From: Rodentibacter trehalosifermentans
Lineage (GTDB): Bacteria > Pseudomonadota > Gammaproteobacteria > Enterobacterales > Pasteurellaceae
Length of the DNA: 64,000 nt
Assembly: GCF_002000545.1 (NCBI RefSeq)
Contig: NZ_MLHL01000015.1
Location: forward strand, 62,001 to 126,000
Reading direction: 5' to 3'
Below, in pieces: positions 38,153 to 47,649 of the stretch (positions are counted from its first letter, which is position 1; every line of letters starts with the position of its first letter). Made by a program: the position numbers and the translations under genes. The notes under the pieces were generated by a model. The model worked only from the letters and a program-made list of their open reading frames with translations, searched no databases and was not told where the DNA came from.

Positions 38153-38168
38153 AGGCAAACGTTTGCGA
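38153..38168 (-). promoter_or_regulatory. PurR operator upstream of purMN
   Basis: AGGCAAACGTTTGCGA contains the perfect palindrome GCAAACGTTTGC, the core of the PurR consensus, 55 bases before the purM GTG. Confidence 0.88.
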
Positions 38169-38189
38169 CAAAATTTTAAGACAAAAAAG

Positions 38190-38213
38190 ACCGCACTTTT
38201 AAAAAAGTGCGGT
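38190..38213 (-). terminator. Uptake-signal terminator after yfcZ
   Basis: ACCGCACTTTT and AAAAGTGCGGT arms almost directly abutting, 17 bases after the leftward yfcZ gene ends. Confidence 0.8.
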
Positions 38214-38229
38214 TGTAATGAAGGGCGTT

Positions 38230-38517
38230 TTATCGGTTTGCTAATTCAAAAATCATCGCTTCGGCTTGGCAGCTGAACGTAAAACTTGCCTTTAATTGCA
38301 CGCCATCTTCAACCGGCGATATTTCACTCACAATTTCACAAGGATCACTTTCTGTCTTACGTGCTTTTTCAGTGAGACGGTCGAGGGCTTGTTCCGCCTC
38401 TGCTTGGCTGGTATAAATTTGCTCAATATTAACAGTACGGTCAGAACCGTCAATAATAGCGCCCACATCCACACAGCTACAAGTCAATGATTCTTCTGCT
38501 TTGCATTTTACGGTCAT
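38230..38517 (-). CDS. YfcZ/YiiS-family small protein
   Basis: 95 residues of the DUF406 (YfcZ/YiiS) family: [14 protein letters not shown] at the start and [23 protein letters not shown] at the end are the conserved blocks, with four cysteines. Function unknown. In E. coli yfcZ is adjacent to fadL, and here the gene is likewise divergent from the fadL homologue, which supports the assignment. Confidence 0.88.
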   Translation of the reverse strand: MTVKCKAEESLTCSCVDVGAIIDGSDRTVNIEQIYTSQAEAEQALDRLTEKARKTESDPCEIVSEISPVEDGVQLKASFTFSCQAEAMIFELANR

Positions 38518-38720
38518 ATTTTGTCCTTATTTTGAAATGAAATTGGCGTTATTTTAGCACTTTTAAAAATCAGATGAAAACTCACCGCACTTTAAAGGGG
38601 AAAAAGAGAAACCCCTCACTGGTCGGAACTCTAGGAAAATCAACAAAATACATTTGCACGGTGGTAAATGGCGTTTTAGAATCTTGCGGATATTTTTATA
38701 TAAATAACAAAAGGTTCCTA

Positions 38721-40121
38721 ATGAAAAAATTTAACCATTCCTTACTTGCAGGTATTGTTTTACTCACAGCCGGTGGTGCAAACGCCGCCGCATTCCAGTT
38801 AGCGGAAGTTTCAACATCCGGTTTAGGTCGTGCTTATGCCGGTGAAGCCGCAATAGCGGATAATGCCTCTGTGGTCGCAACGAACCCGGCGTTGATGACT
38901 TTATTTAAACGCCCTGAAATTTCTATCGGTGCAATTCATATTGATCCTAAAATTGATGTCAATGGCGAAATTGGGGCTGTTTCAAGCTATCAAAAAAATA
39001 TTGCACCGAACGAAAATATTCCAAGTGTTTATGCAGTGTACCCAATTAATGATCGCTTTAGCGTTGGTGGTGGTGTTAACGTAAACTATGGCTTATCAAC
39101 AGGTTACAATGAACAATATGCATTTGGATTTGTTGGAGGGAAAACTGAGTTATCGGCAATTAACTTTAATGCAAGCGGTGCCTATAAAATTAATGATTAT
39201 ATTAGCTTTGGATTGGGGTTAAATGCGGTATATGCTAAAGCAAAAATTGAACGCCATGTAGGTGTTCTTCCCGATTTGTTAGTATCTAGAATTGCAACTA
39301 GAGAAGCGCAACGACTTGCTAAGTTAGCAGGTTTATCAGAACCAACACAGGCAATGATTGATGCGGTAAATCAGCGAATTAGACAAGGATTAAATACAGC
39401 CGCACCGAATCTAAAAGCAACAGATCGTTTAACCTATTTAAAAGGTGATGACTGGGGATATGGTTGGAATGCCGGTTTAGCCTTTAATATCAATGAAAAT
39501 AATCGATTGGGCGTAGCTTATCGTTCTCAAGTTAAAATTAAATTTAAAGGCGATTTTAGTAATGATTTACCAACCACACTATTGGCAAACCAAACGATTG
39601 CAATGGCATTAGGACAAGCGAATATTGTTCCTACCGGCGGTCGCTCTATTGACGGTACTGTTGAATTAACCTTACCGGGTTTTTTAGAAGTTTCCGGTTA
39701 TCACAAAATGACGGATAAGTTTGCTATGCACTATAGCTATAAATACACTCAGTGGAGCAAAGTAAAAGAATTACGTGCGATTGGGGAAGGAAGAACACTA
39801 TTCCAAAAAGATGAAAACTTTCGTGATTCGAGCCGTATTGCTTTAGGTGCGACTTATGACATTAATGATCAATGGACGGTTCGTACCGGTATTGCTTACG
39901 ATGAAAGTGCCGCAGATAGTGTCCATTCTATTTCGATTCCAGATACGGATCGTACTTGGTACAGCGTTGGTGCGACTTATCGCCCATCTGAAAATTGGTC
40001 TATTGATGCAGGTTATTCCTATTTGAAAGGTTCTAAAAAGACCTTCACAGAAAGCGGTGTAACATTTAACACTAAAGCAACAGCTAACCTTTACGGTTTA
40101 AATGTAAATTATCGTTTCTAA
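38721..40121 (+). CDS. fadL: FadL/OmpP1-family outer-membrane transporter
   Basis: 466 residues from the ATG at 38721, chosen for AAAGG seven bases upstream and a standard signal peptide (MKKFNHSLLAGIVLLTAGGANA). The mature N-terminus AAFQLAEVSTSGLGRAYAGE and the NPAL motif (VVATNPALMTLF) are diagnostic of the FadL family, which takes up long-chain fatty acids and other hydrophobic compounds through a 14-stranded barrel. The C-terminus ends NVNYRF. H. influenzae names the equivalent OmpP1. A UUCG-loop terminator follows. Confidence 0.94.
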   Translation: MKKFNHSLLAGIVLLTAGGANAAAFQLAEVSTSGLGRAYAGEAAIADNASVVATNPALMTLFKRPEISIGAIHIDPKIDVNGEIGAVSSYQKNIAPNENIPSVYAVYPINDRFSVGGGVNVNYGLSTGYNEQYAFGFVGGKTELSAINFNASGAYKINDYISFGLGLNAVYAKAKIERHVGVLPDLLVSRIATREAQRLAKLAGLSEPTQAMIDAVNQRIRQGLNTAAPNLKATDRLTYLKGDDWGYGWNAGLAFNINENNRLGVAYRSQVKIKFKGDFSNDLPTTLLANQTIAMALGQANIVPTGGRSIDGTVELTLPGFLEVSGYHKMTDKFAMHYSYKYTQWSKVKELRAIGEGRTLFQKDENFRDSSRIALGATYDINDQWTVRTGIAYDESAADSVHSISIPDTDRTWYSVGATYRPSENWSIDAGYSYLKGSKKTFTESGVTFNTKATANLYGLNVNYRF

Positions 40122-40143
40122 TCAGTGAAAAATTCCGCATAAT

Positions 40144-40169
40144 AAAGCGTACTTCGGTACGCTTTTTTT
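40144..40169 (+). terminator. UUCG-tetraloop terminator after fadL
   Basis: GCGTAC (40147-40152), TTCG loop, GTACGC (40157-40162), then a run of seven T. Textbook rho-independent terminator. Confidence 0.93.
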
Positions 40170-40189
40170 ATATTAAAACGAGGCAAAAA

Positions 40190-40729
40190 ATGACCGCACT
40201 TTACTACACCTATTATCCCTCTCCGGTGGGAAAATTATTGATTCTCTCCGATGGCGAACACATCACACACATTGATTTTGAAAAGGAACAATTTGCGCCG
40301 AATTCTAAATGGATTGCCGACAATAATTTGCCCGTTTTTCAAAAAGTGCGGTCGGCTTTTGATCGTTATTTTAACGGTGAGAAGGAGAACTTTTCGGCTA
40401 TTCCCTTGAAAACGGAAGGGACGGCGTTCCAGCAAGCCATTTGGCAAGCTTTGCAACAAATCGGTTATGGCGAAACCTCAAGCTATGGCGAATTGGCGAA
40501 AATGATTAACAATCCGAAAGCGGTGCGCGCCGTGGGCGGTGCGGTGGGAAGCAATCCGATTAGTATTATCATTCCATGCCACCGTATTTTAGGCAAAGAT
40601 AACACCCTCACCGGTTTTGGTGGCGGCTTGGCGGCAAAACGTTTTTTACTCCAATTAGAAAACATTTCTTATATTGATAAAGGAACCGAAGACACAAAAC
40701 CCCGTTTTTTTAAGAAATATCACCAATGA
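40190..40729 (+). CDS. ogt: Methylated-DNA--protein-cysteine methyltransferase
   Basis: 179 residues. Removes O6-methylguanine by transferring the methyl group to the Cys in IIPCHRILG, irreversibly. Other motifs: [27 protein letters not shown] and [16 protein letters not shown]. Length and the absence of an Ada-type zinc domain fit Ogt. The first codons are an uptake signal (ATGACCGCACTT). The stop overlaps the mutH start by 4 bases. Confidence 0.93.
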   Translation: MTALYYTYYPSPVGKLLILSDGEHITHIDFEKEQFAPNSKWIADNNLPVFQKVRSAFDRYFNGEKENFSAIPLKTEGTAFQQAIWQALQQIGYGETSSYGELAKMINNPKAVRAVGGAVGSNPISIIIPCHRILGKDNTLTGFGGGLAAKRFLLQLENISYIDKGTEDTKPRFFKKYHQ

Positions 40730-41388
40730 TCCCACAAACATTAACGCAACTTCTTGAGCGTGCGCAATCCATCGCCGGTTTAACCTTTGATGAGCTTGCC
40801 GATGAGATTGGCATTCCCGTTCCCCCTAATTTAAAACGGGATAAAGGCTGGGTAGGGATGCTTTTAGAAACTGCACTTGGTGCAACGGCAGGCAGCAAGG
40901 CCGAACAGGATTTTGCCCATCTTGGCGTGGAGCTGAAAACCTTGCCCATCAATGAACAAGGCTTGCCCTTGGAAACCACTTTTGTCAGCCTTGCGCCCTT
41001 GATACAAAATTCCGGTGTGCAATGGGAGAATTCTCACGTTCGTCATAAATTATCTTGTGTGCTTTGGATCCCCGTTGAAGGTAGCCGACATATTGCATTG
41101 CGTGAACGCCATATTGGTGCGCCGATTTTATGGCAACCAAGTCCGGAACAAGAACGCCAATTAAAACAAGATTGGGAAGAGTTGATGGAATATATCACCC
41201 TTGGCAAATTGAATGAAATCACCGCCAGAATCGGTGAAGTGATGCAGTTACGGCCTAAAGGTGCAAATAGTCAAGCCGTCACAAAAGGTATCGGAAAAAA
41301 TGGCGAAGTGGTGGATACCTTACCGTTAGGGTTTTATTTGAGGAAGGAGTTTACAGCAGGGATTTTAAGGGATTTTTTAGGTTATTAG
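40726..41388 (+). CDS. mutH: DNA mismatch repair endonuclease MutH
   Basis: 220 residues. Nicks the unmethylated strand at hemimethylated GATC after activation by MutS-MutL. The type II-like active site D62, E69 and K71 ([14 protein letters not shown]) is intact. Further conserved blocks: [23 protein letters not shown] and [18 protein letters not shown]. Overlaps ogt by 4 bases, joining two DNA-repair genes in one operon; mutL is in a separate operon at 57860. Confidence 0.96.
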   Translation: MIPQTLTQLLERAQSIAGLTFDELADEIGIPVPPNLKRDKGWVGMLLETALGATAGSKAEQDFAHLGVELKTLPINEQGLPLETTFVSLAPLIQNSGVQWENSHVRHKLSCVLWIPVEGSRHIALRERHIGAPILWQPSPEQERQLKQDWEELMEYITLGKLNEITARIGEVMQLRPKGANSQAVTKGIGKNGEVVDTLPLGFYLRKEFTAGILRDFLGY

Positions 41389-41402
41389 GGTTGACCTAGC
41401 GA

Positions 41403-41610
41403 CCGGCTTTCTTTTACTCGTGTAAAAGAAAGTCGGTAAAGAAAACACACCCCAGTTAAATCGCTGTTATTCGCAATTCAGCATAGCTGACTTGCTCACC
41501 CCTTCGGGGCTGTCGACAAAGCCTACATTCAAAATCCGTTGGATTTTGTCTTATTTTTTTAATGCTAAATTTGTAAACTCGCTACGCTCAAACAGTACAA
41601 ATTTAGCTAA
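41403..41610. repeat. Multi-hairpin intergenic element
   Basis: Within the 480-base gap after mutH, four inverted repeats follow each other: 41403-41436 (15-bp stem with one G-T pair), 41499-41509 (CCCC/GGGG), 41531-41547 (AAAATCC/GGATTTT) and 41564-41607 (12-bp perfect stem, GCTAAATTTGTA). No supported gene is present; a 68-codon open frame at 41492 has no ribosome-binding site or recognisable product. The composite looks like a dispersed non-coding repeat. An uptake signal lies at 41712-41721. Confidence 0.6.
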
Positions 41611-41813
41611 AAATGCCAAGTCGCAAAGGCGATTTATATGGGGTCCCGAATTTATTGTCGCATTATTTAAAATGCGGTTGGTTTTAGAAAAGTTTTAAAA
41701 ATATTAAATTTTTAACCGCACTTCATTCGTAGAAAAAATAGGTTCCTTTCTCTTTGCATGAGCAAAAAAAGTTGGCACCCATCGGTGAAACCCGATATGA
41801 ATATTCCAAAAAG

Positions 41814-41844
41814 AAAAAGGTTTCCACCACAGAAACCTTTTTTT
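41814..41844. terminator. Terminator downstream of marC
   Basis: AAAAAGGTTTC and GAAACCTTTTT arms with A- and T-runs on both sides, 24 bases beyond the leftward marC stop. Confidence 0.85.
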
Positions 41845-41868
41845 CAATATCAATTTTATTTCAGTTTC

Positions 41869-42486
41869 TTATGCCACCTGAGTAAAAAAGTCTTTCAGCC
41901 CGATTAACACGTTATTCACCGCCACCGTTGCCAAAATTAATCCCATCACACGGCTGATAATTGCGGCACCGGAGTTTCCGATAAAATGCTGAATTCGGTT
42001 AGCCGCAAGCAATAAAATGTAAGTAATGAATAATACTGCGAACATAATTCCTGCGGTGATAAATTGCTCGGTAAAATTAAAACGGTGATTGTCTGTTAAA
42101 AGCACAATTGCCATCATCGCACCCGGTGAAGCAATGGATGGAACTGCAAGAGGGTAAACGGCAATTTCCGTCATATTGGCTCTCATTTTAATTTCTTGTT
42201 CCGGTTTACTTTCACCAAAAATCATGGTTAATGCAAAGAGGAAAAGCACCAACCCTCCTGCGATTTGGAAAGCAGGGAGGGGAACTTGCATGGCTTCAAA
42301 AAGAATTTGTCCGCCCACCAAAAAGAAAAGGAGAATACCGGCAGAAATAATGACGGCATTGCGTGCAATTTTTCGGCGTTCTTCAAGGGAAAAACCGATG
42401 GTTTTAGAAAGATAAACGGGAATCGAGCCAATGGGGTCAATGACAGCCCAAAGTACAACAAACTGAACAATCAAAGAATCAAACAT
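41869..42486 (-). CDS. MarC-family membrane protein (YhgN-like)
   Basis: 205 residues with six membrane helices of the MarC/YchE/YhgN family: VVLWAVIDPIGSIPVYLS at the start, FQIAGGLVLFLFALTMI, and PLAVPSIASPGAMMAIVLL. The family has no proven transport substrate, and the older link to multiple antibiotic resistance is not supported. It is a single gene with its own terminator. Confidence 0.9.
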   Translation of the reverse strand: MFDSLIVQFVVLWAVIDPIGSIPVYLSKTIGFSLEERRKIARNAVIISAGILLFFLVGGQILFEAMQVPLPAFQIAGGLVLFLFALTMIFGESKPEQEIKMRANMTEIAVYPLAVPSIASPGAMMAIVLLTDNHRFNFTEQFITAGIMFAVLFITYILLLAANRIQHFIGNSGAAIISRVMGLILATVAVNNVLIGLKDFFTQVA

Positions 42487-42564
42487 TTATTTTCCTTTAT
42501 GTCATAAAAATATAAGCCCGAGCTATTCTATCAGATAAAAATCATAAAGTGCGGTAAGTTTTGG

Positions 42565-43854
42565 CTATTTTTCAGAATGTTCCCAAACCTTGAAAAAACC
42601 GACCGCACTTTGTAATTCTTTACCGTAAAAAATAAGCGGAATTCGGTTCCGCTGCCAAGGGGGAACGCCCAATACTTGCCAAATTTTTTTGATTTCCTCT
42701 CTTGGGCGTTTGGGGTGGTGTTTAATTTTGCCCGAATAGCCGAAGCGGATTTGAATCGGTAAATTGGTGGGCGGTAATTCAACAGAATATGATTGCCAAG
42801 AAAAAACAAAGCACTGTGGGGTTCGTTTTAAATAAAGTTCGCCCAGATTGTCGGGAAGAAGAATATGGTTATCCCGCATTTCAAGACAAACATTGGTCAA
42901 GTCTGCAAAATCAGGCGTGAGATACAACGTTGATTGATAGCGACGGACGATCTGTTCTCCTAAATGAAACTGAGCCTTTGCCTCTTTTTTTGCCAAAATG
43001 ACATCATTTATCAATTGTTCGAGCCGGCGTTTAGTTGGCATTTCCCATTGATGTTGAGAGAGCCACATTCGCAAAAGTGCGGTCTGTTTTGCCGGAGAAT
43101 ATTGCCTGAAATGATGCAACTGAAATTCCGTTGGCGTTTGGCAATGTTCAAGGAAAGTGTCTTGCAAAAGTTCGTCAATCAGCTGTTGCTGTTCAAAACA
43201 ATGTTGCGCAGAACGTTGAACGGCGCGATCAAAATGTGCCCAACGCTCACGGAGTTTTGGCAGAACTTCATTGCGTAAAAAATTGCGTTCATAACGGTTA
43301 TCATCGTTACTTTCATCATAAATCCAAGTTAAATTCTCAGTGCGGGCGTAGCTTTCCAGCTGTTCTCGTGTAAAAGAAAGCAATGGACGAAAAACTTTCA
43401 TACCGAATAATTCACTTTGGGTTTGCATTGCCCCCAGTCCTTGTAGACCGCTACCCCGTTTTAGTGTGAGAAAAAAGGTTTCCGTTTGATCGTTTAAATG
43501 ATGCGCGGTGGCGAGGATTTCATTAGCTTGAATATGTCGTTGAATAGCGTGATAACGTGCCTCACGTGCTCCTGCTTCAACACCGTTGCCGATTTCAACT
43601 TTTACCTTTTCAATGATGAACGGAATATTAAATTGAGCGCATAAAGATTGGCAATGTTCGCCCCAACTATCGGCATTGGGACTTAAGCCATGGTGAATAT
43701 GAATGGCGCGAAGATGAAAGTGCGGTTGATTTTGACGGTGTTTTGCAAATAAAGTGAGAAGGACTGTGGAATCCAAACCGCCGCTCAAGGCGATCAGATA
43801 GTGTTGAGCGGTGGTTTGTTTAAGTTGTTGTTCAAAAGCCGAAAATAAATCCAT
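42565..43854 (-). CDS. tilS: tRNA(Ile)-lysidine synthase TilS
   Basis: 429 residues. Converts C34 of tRNA-Ile2 (CAU) to lysidine with ATP and lysine, changing its identity from Met to Ile. The PP-loop YLIALSGGLDSTVLLTLF is near the N-terminus. HIHHGLSPNADSW, ATAHHLNDQTETFFLTLKRGSG and the NTD region are conserved. C-terminal domains are of E. coli type. It overlaps the pdxY stop by one base. Several uptake signals lie in the gene. Confidence 0.95.
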   Translation of the reverse strand: MDLFSAFEQQLKQTTAQHYLIALSGGLDSTVLLTLFAKHRQNQPHFHLRAIHIHHGLSPNADSWGEHCQSLCAQFNIPFIIEKVKVEIGNGVEAGAREARYHAIQRHIQANEILATAHHLNDQTETFFLTLKRGSGLQGLGAMQTQSELFGMKVFRPLLSFTREQLESYARTENLTWIYDESNDDNRYERNFLRNEVLPKLRERWAHFDRAVQRSAQHCFEQQQLIDELLQDTFLEHCQTPTEFQLHHFRQYSPAKQTALLRMWLSQHQWEMPTKRRLEQLINDVILAKKEAKAQFHLGEQIVRRYQSTLYLTPDFADLTNVCLEMRDNHILLPDNLGELYLKRTPQCFVFSWQSYSVELPPTNLPIQIRFGYSGKIKHHPKRPREEIKKIWQVLGVPPWQRNRIPLIFYGKELQSAVGFFKVWEHSEK

Positions 43855-44720
43855 TAGGCAATTTTTTCTGCTTTGTATTGAGCGGTCGGATTGAGAATTT
43901 CAAAGCGTGCCGCAATGGTTTGTAACTCGTAAGAATTGAGTTCAAAGGTGGTTTTCATTACGCCCGCCACTTCATTATTCATTGCTTCAAAGGCTTCCAC
44001 ATCGGATTTTCCATTGAGTAAATTCGCTAAGAATGTACCGGCAATTAAATCACCCACGCCTACCGGTTCAAAGTTGAATTGATAAAGCGGACGGCTTAAA
44101 TGCCAAATGCCTTCCGGTGTTGCCATAATGATTTCAAAGGTGTCCGGATCATTGATTTTCCCTACCTTACCTAAATGTTTCACGAGGACTTTTTTTACCC
44201 CTTTGTCCAGCAAAGCACGCGCGGCTTTTAATACATCCTCAAAAGAATTGATATGGAACTCGCTGAGTTGACGCAGTTCGTTCATATTTGGCGTCATAAT
44301 ATCCGCTACAGGAATAGCTTTCTCAATCAGGGCTTCGCGAACGCCATTTGCCACCACACAAATTTTTTCCGGATTTGGCATCACGGGGTCGCATAAATAA
44401 AGGGCATTTGGATTATGCTTTTTGATTTGTTCTAGGGCGTAAAGGATTTGATCCACTTGTTCTGCCGAGCCTAAATAACCGGAAAGCAAGGCATCACATT
44501 CTTGTAATTTTTCAATGTTTTCTAATCCGGTAACGATTTCTCGGATTTGCTCTTGCGGAATCACCATACCCGTCCATTTGCCGTATTGTGTGTGGTTGGA
44601 AAATTGCACGGTATTGAGCGCCCATACATCCACTCCTAATAATTGCATTGGAAAGGTGGCGGATTTATTTCCGGCAAAGCCATAGACAACGTGGGATTGG
44701 ATGGAAAGTACGTTTTTCAT
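43854..44720 (-). CDS. pdxY: Pyridoxal kinase PdxY
   Basis: 288 residues of the ribokinase fold, phosphorylating pyridoxal for the PLP salvage pathway. [24 protein letters not shown] opens the protein; [11 protein letters not shown] is the ATP-site region; and [16 protein letters not shown] carries the anionic-hole and catalytic Asp (GVGD). A strong AAGGAGAC site precedes the ATG. It is coupled to tilS, the same order as in H. influenzae. Confidence 0.95.
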   Translation of the reverse strand: MKNVLSIQSHVVYGFAGNKSATFPMQLLGVDVWALNTVQFSNHTQYGKWTGMVIPQEQIREIVTGLENIEKLQECDALLSGYLGSAEQVDQILYALEQIKKHNPNALYLCDPVMPNPEKICVVANGVREALIEKAIPVADIMTPNMNELRQLSEFHINSFEDVLKAARALLDKGVKKVLVKHLGKVGKINDPDTFEIIMATPEGIWHLSRPLYQFNFEPVGVGDLIAGTFLANLLNGKSDVEAFEAMNNEVAGVMKTTFELNSYELQTIAARFEILNPTAQYKAEKIA

Positions 44721-44759
44721 TTTTGTCTCCTTTTTAATATATTGAAATTATTTGTTTTT

Positions 44760-44815
44760 TATGACGGGCACGGGCAATGTGTCCCTATGTATCGTTGAAG
44801 TGTCCGTTGTGTATA
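44760..44815. repeat. Possible degenerate copy of the GTAGGGACAC element
   Basis: GACGGGCACGGGCAATGTGTC followed by CCTATG, then GTGTCCGTTGTG, in the 127-base gap between pdxY and accA. It resembles one arm of the inverted repeat at 4293-4386 but is too diverged to be certain. Confidence 0.35.
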
Positions 44816-44828
44816 TTCCACTGAAAAA

Positions 44829-44849
44829 GAGCGGTAAAAATGACCGCTC
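44829..44849 (-). terminator. Terminator of accA
   Basis: GAGCGGT and ACCGCTC arms with a 7-base loop; on the minus strand TTTTTCAG follows. The hairpin overlaps the accA stop codon. The arms resemble the uptake-signal core but carry AGCGGT. Confidence 0.8.
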
Positions 44850-45795
44850 AACAATAACCATAAGACATTAAACGTTCATAGCGGCGGTTTAATAATGCTT
44901 CTTGGTTTAATTCGTCAAGTTCGGCTAAATCTTCAGTGAGGCGTTTTTTCAAATTCTCTGCCATTAGTGCATAATCACGGTGTGCGCCACCGAGTGGCTC
45001 CGGCACGATATTATCAATTAAATTGAGCTCTTTTAAACGTGCTGCGGTTAACCCCATCACTTCAGCAGCCGTGGAGGCTTTGTCTGCACTTTTCCACAAG
45101 ATAGAAGCACAACCTTCAGGGGAAATCACAGAATAGGTGGAATATTGCAACATATTCACTTTATCGCCCACCCCGATGGCTAATGCACCGCCTGAGCCGC
45201 CTTCCCCGATAACCGTACAAATAACCGGAACAGATAATTGTGACATTTCGCGCAAATTACGGGCAATGGCTTCTGCTTGTCCCCGTTCTTCTGCACCAAT
45301 GCCCGGATAGGCACCCGGGGTATCGATAAAGGTGATAATTGGCAGCTTAAAACGCTCTGCCATTTCCATTAAACGTAAAGCTTTACGATAGCCTTCCGGT
45401 GCGGGCATACCAAAGTTACGTTTCACTTTGTCTTTCACACTGCGACCTTTTTGGTGACCAATCACCATGACAGGGCGCCCATCCAAACGGGCTAATCCGC
45501 CCACAATAGCTTTGTCATCGGCAAAGGCACGATCGCCGGCAAGCTCTTCAAATTCGGTAAAAATGTGTTCAATATAATCAAGGGTATAGGGACGATTTGG
45601 GTGACGTGCCATTCGTGAAACTTGCCAGGCATCGAGATTGGCGAAGGTTTTTTTGGTTAATTCATCACTTTTCTTTTGTAAGCGGGTAATTTCATCGGTT
45701 AAATCCACTTTATCGTCAGAAGCGGTGCGTAATGCTTCGATTTTTGCTTCCAGCTCTGCAATCGGTAATTCAAAATCTAAATATTCTTGGGTCAT
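44848..45795 (-). CDS. accA: Acetyl-CoA carboxylase carboxyltransferase subunit alpha
   Basis: 315 residues. With AccD it transfers carboxyl from carboxybiotin to acetyl-CoA, the first step of fatty-acid synthesis. Conserved blocks: [71 protein letters not shown] and [15 protein letters not shown]. Length is close to the 319 residues of E. coli. Single gene with a terminator; adjacent to znuBC and pdxY in the same order as in H. influenzae. Confidence 0.97.
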   Translation of the reverse strand: MTQEYLDFELPIAELEAKIEALRTASDDKVDLTDEITRLQKKSDELTKKTFANLDAWQVSRMARHPNRPYTLDYIEHIFTEFEELAGDRAFADDKAIVGGLARLDGRPVMVIGHQKGRSVKDKVKRNFGMPAPEGYRKALRLMEMAERFKLPIITFIDTPGAYPGIGAEERGQAEAIARNLREMSQLSVPVICTVIGEGGSGGALAIGVGDKVNMLQYSTYSVISPEGCASILWKSADKASTAAEVMGLTAARLKELNLIDNIVPEPLGGAHRDYALMAENLKKRLTEDLAELDELNQEALLNRRYERLMSYGYC

Positions 45796-45883
45796 TTTCT
45801 TATCCTAAAAACACCGTAAAAATCCACCGCACTTTATCAAGAATTAACAGGCGGCGCAAATAGTTTTCACTGGTTGGGGGAGC

Positions 45884-46669
45884 TTACAATGCCGTTCTTT
45901 TTAATAGGGACAACATAAATAAAAATGCTGAGCAAATGACGACTGAAGGGCCTACCGCTGTATCATAAAACGCAGAAAGCGTAAGCCCTCCCACCACCGA
46001 GAGGATACTGATAACCACGGCAAAGCCCACCATTGCCTCCGGTGTTTTCGCAAAACGACGGGCAGCGGCTGCGGGAATAATAAGCAAAGAGGTGATGATT
46101 AATGCCCCGACAAATTTCATGCTCAATGCAATGGTTAAGGCCGTTAAAATCATCACAATAAAGCGCATTTTTTTAATGTTAATGCCCTCTACTTGGGCAA
46201 GTTCCGGTGAGACGGTGGTGGAAAGCAGATCTTGCCAAAAATACAATAAGGTTGAGAGAACTACGATAACGCCAATGCCGATATACAGTAAATCCATGTA
46301 ATTGATGGCCAGTAAATCGCCAAAGAGATAGTTCATTAAATCCACCCGCACATTTTTGAGCAAGCCCACGGTTACAACGCCAAGAGACAAACAACTGTGT
46401 GCGATAATACCTAATAGCGTATCAATGGAAAAAGAGGTGTTGTTTTCTAACCAAACCATTAAAAGCGCAATAATTAAAGTCAGCACGACAATGGCCAAGT
46501 AAGGATTGACTTGAAGAAAAAGACCTAACGCCACACCAAGTAAGGCAGAGTGGGAAAGGGTATCGCCAAAATAGGCCATTTTACGCCATACCACAAAAAC
46601 CCCAAGAGGGGCGGTAATCAACGATAACAATATCCCGCTTAACAAGGCGGGAAAAAGAATTTCAAACAT
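45884..46669 (-). CDS. znuB: Zinc ABC transporter permease ZnuB
   Basis: 261 residues with about eight membrane helices of the ABC-3 metal permease family: PLGVFVVWRKMAYFGDTLSHSALLGVALG contains the conserved R..AYFGD..SHS motif. Works with ZnuC and a periplasmic ZnuA not present in this window. 9 bases downstream of znuC. Confidence 0.93.
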   Translation of the reverse strand: MFEILFPALLSGILLSLITAPLGVFVVWRKMAYFGDTLSHSALLGVALGLFLQVNPYLAIVVLTLIIALLMVWLENNTSFSIDTLLGIIAHSCLSLGVVTVGLLKNVRVDLMNYLFGDLLAINYMDLLYIGIGVIVVLSTLLYFWQDLLSTTVSPELAQVEGINIKKMRFIVMILTALTIALSMKFVGALIITSLLIIPAAAARRFAKTPEAMVGFAVVISILSVVGGLTLSAFYDTAVGPSVVICSAFLFMLSLLKRTAL

Positions 46670-46678
46670 GCATTATCC

Positions 46679-47473
46679 TTAATTTTGGCAATGGGTTGAT
46701 GAACCATTACAGTCGCACACATCGCCATGCAAGTTATGGTGATGATTGTGATGATGGGTGTAAAAGCCCACATTTTGAGAAAGCTGATTCCCCCAAAGAC
46801 GAATAAAAGTGGGATCGTTTGAGAGGGTTTCCGGTGTGCCGGCACAACAAATGTGTTGGTTAATGCAAAGTACTTCGTGGCTGTCTGCCATCACAATATG
46901 CAAATCATGAGAAACCATCAACACGGCACAATTGAGTTGTTGTTGTGTTTGGCGGATAAGCTGATACAGTTCCGCTTGCCCGGAAATATCCACACCTTGG
47001 GTTGGCTCGTCTAACACCAATAAATTAGGTCGGTTTAAAATCGCTCGGGCTAAGAGCACCCGTTGCATTTCACCACCGGAGAGTTTTTGCATAGTATTGT
47101 GGCGTAAATGTGTAATAGACAGCTGCTCAAGTGCGGTTGAAATTTCTTGTTTTTTTACCCCTTTTTTTAAAGCGAGAAAACGCGCTACGGTAAGCGGTAA
47201 ACTGTGATCTAAATGAATTTTTTGCGGCACATAGCCAATGCGTACATCGTTGCCGTAAATCACTTCACCGGAAGTGGGCGCTTGTAATTTAAGTAAGGTT
47301 TTTAACAGGGTTGATTTTCCGCCACCGTTAGGCCCGACAATGGTGATAATCGAGTTGGGGTAAAGGGTTAAATTGATATTGTTTAACGCGGTTTTTTGTT
47401 CAAACACCACATTAATATTTTTAAGTTCAATTAATGGTGAGTTTGGATCGCGTTGAATGGAATGGATTTGCAT
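46679..47473 (-). CDS. znuC: Zinc ABC transporter ATP-binding protein ZnuC
   Basis: 264 residues. Walker [17 protein letters not shown], signature [15 protein letters not shown], Walker [13 protein letters not shown], and the H-loop VSHDLHIV. The C-terminal 30 residues carry clustered histidines and cysteines ([16 protein letters not shown]...HC), suggestive of zinc binding and perhaps local metal sensing (inference). First gene of znuCB, divergent from mepM. No Zur box was recognised in the 176-base divergent region. Confidence 0.94.
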   Translation of the reverse strand: MQIHSIQRDPNSPLIELKNINVVFEQKTALNNINLTLYPNSIITIVGPNGGGKSTLLKTLLKLQAPTSGEVIYGNDVRIGYVPQKIHLDHSLPLTVARFLALKKGVKKQEISTALEQLSITHLRHNTMQKLSGGEMQRVLLARAILNRPNLLVLDEPTQGVDISGQAELYQLIRQTQQQLNCAVLMVSHDLHIVMADSHEVLCINQHICCAGTPETLSNDPTFIRLWGNQLSQNVGFYTHHHNHHHNLHGDVCDCNGSSTHCQN

Positions 47474-47649
47474 AATGCCGTCAGTGTCAAATTTGGTGGC
47501 TAACCTTAGCGTATTTTAGGGTATTTCTCAAGATATTCTGTTTTATGACGAATATTTAGACATCCTTTTTATCGCTTTTAAGGTAGAATGAACCTCTTTT
47601 ATAATTTGTAGTCTGAAAAGCGACATTATTTTCATTTAGGTAGCCTGTT

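Noticed and set aside
38099-38158. Upstream ATG start for purM at 38158
   Set aside because: The ATG lies in the PurR operator and the added 20 residues are not found in PurM; the GTG at 38098 fits.
41492-41698. 68-codon plus-strand open frame after mutH
   Set aside because: It runs through three hairpins, lacks a ribosome-binding site and matches no family I know.
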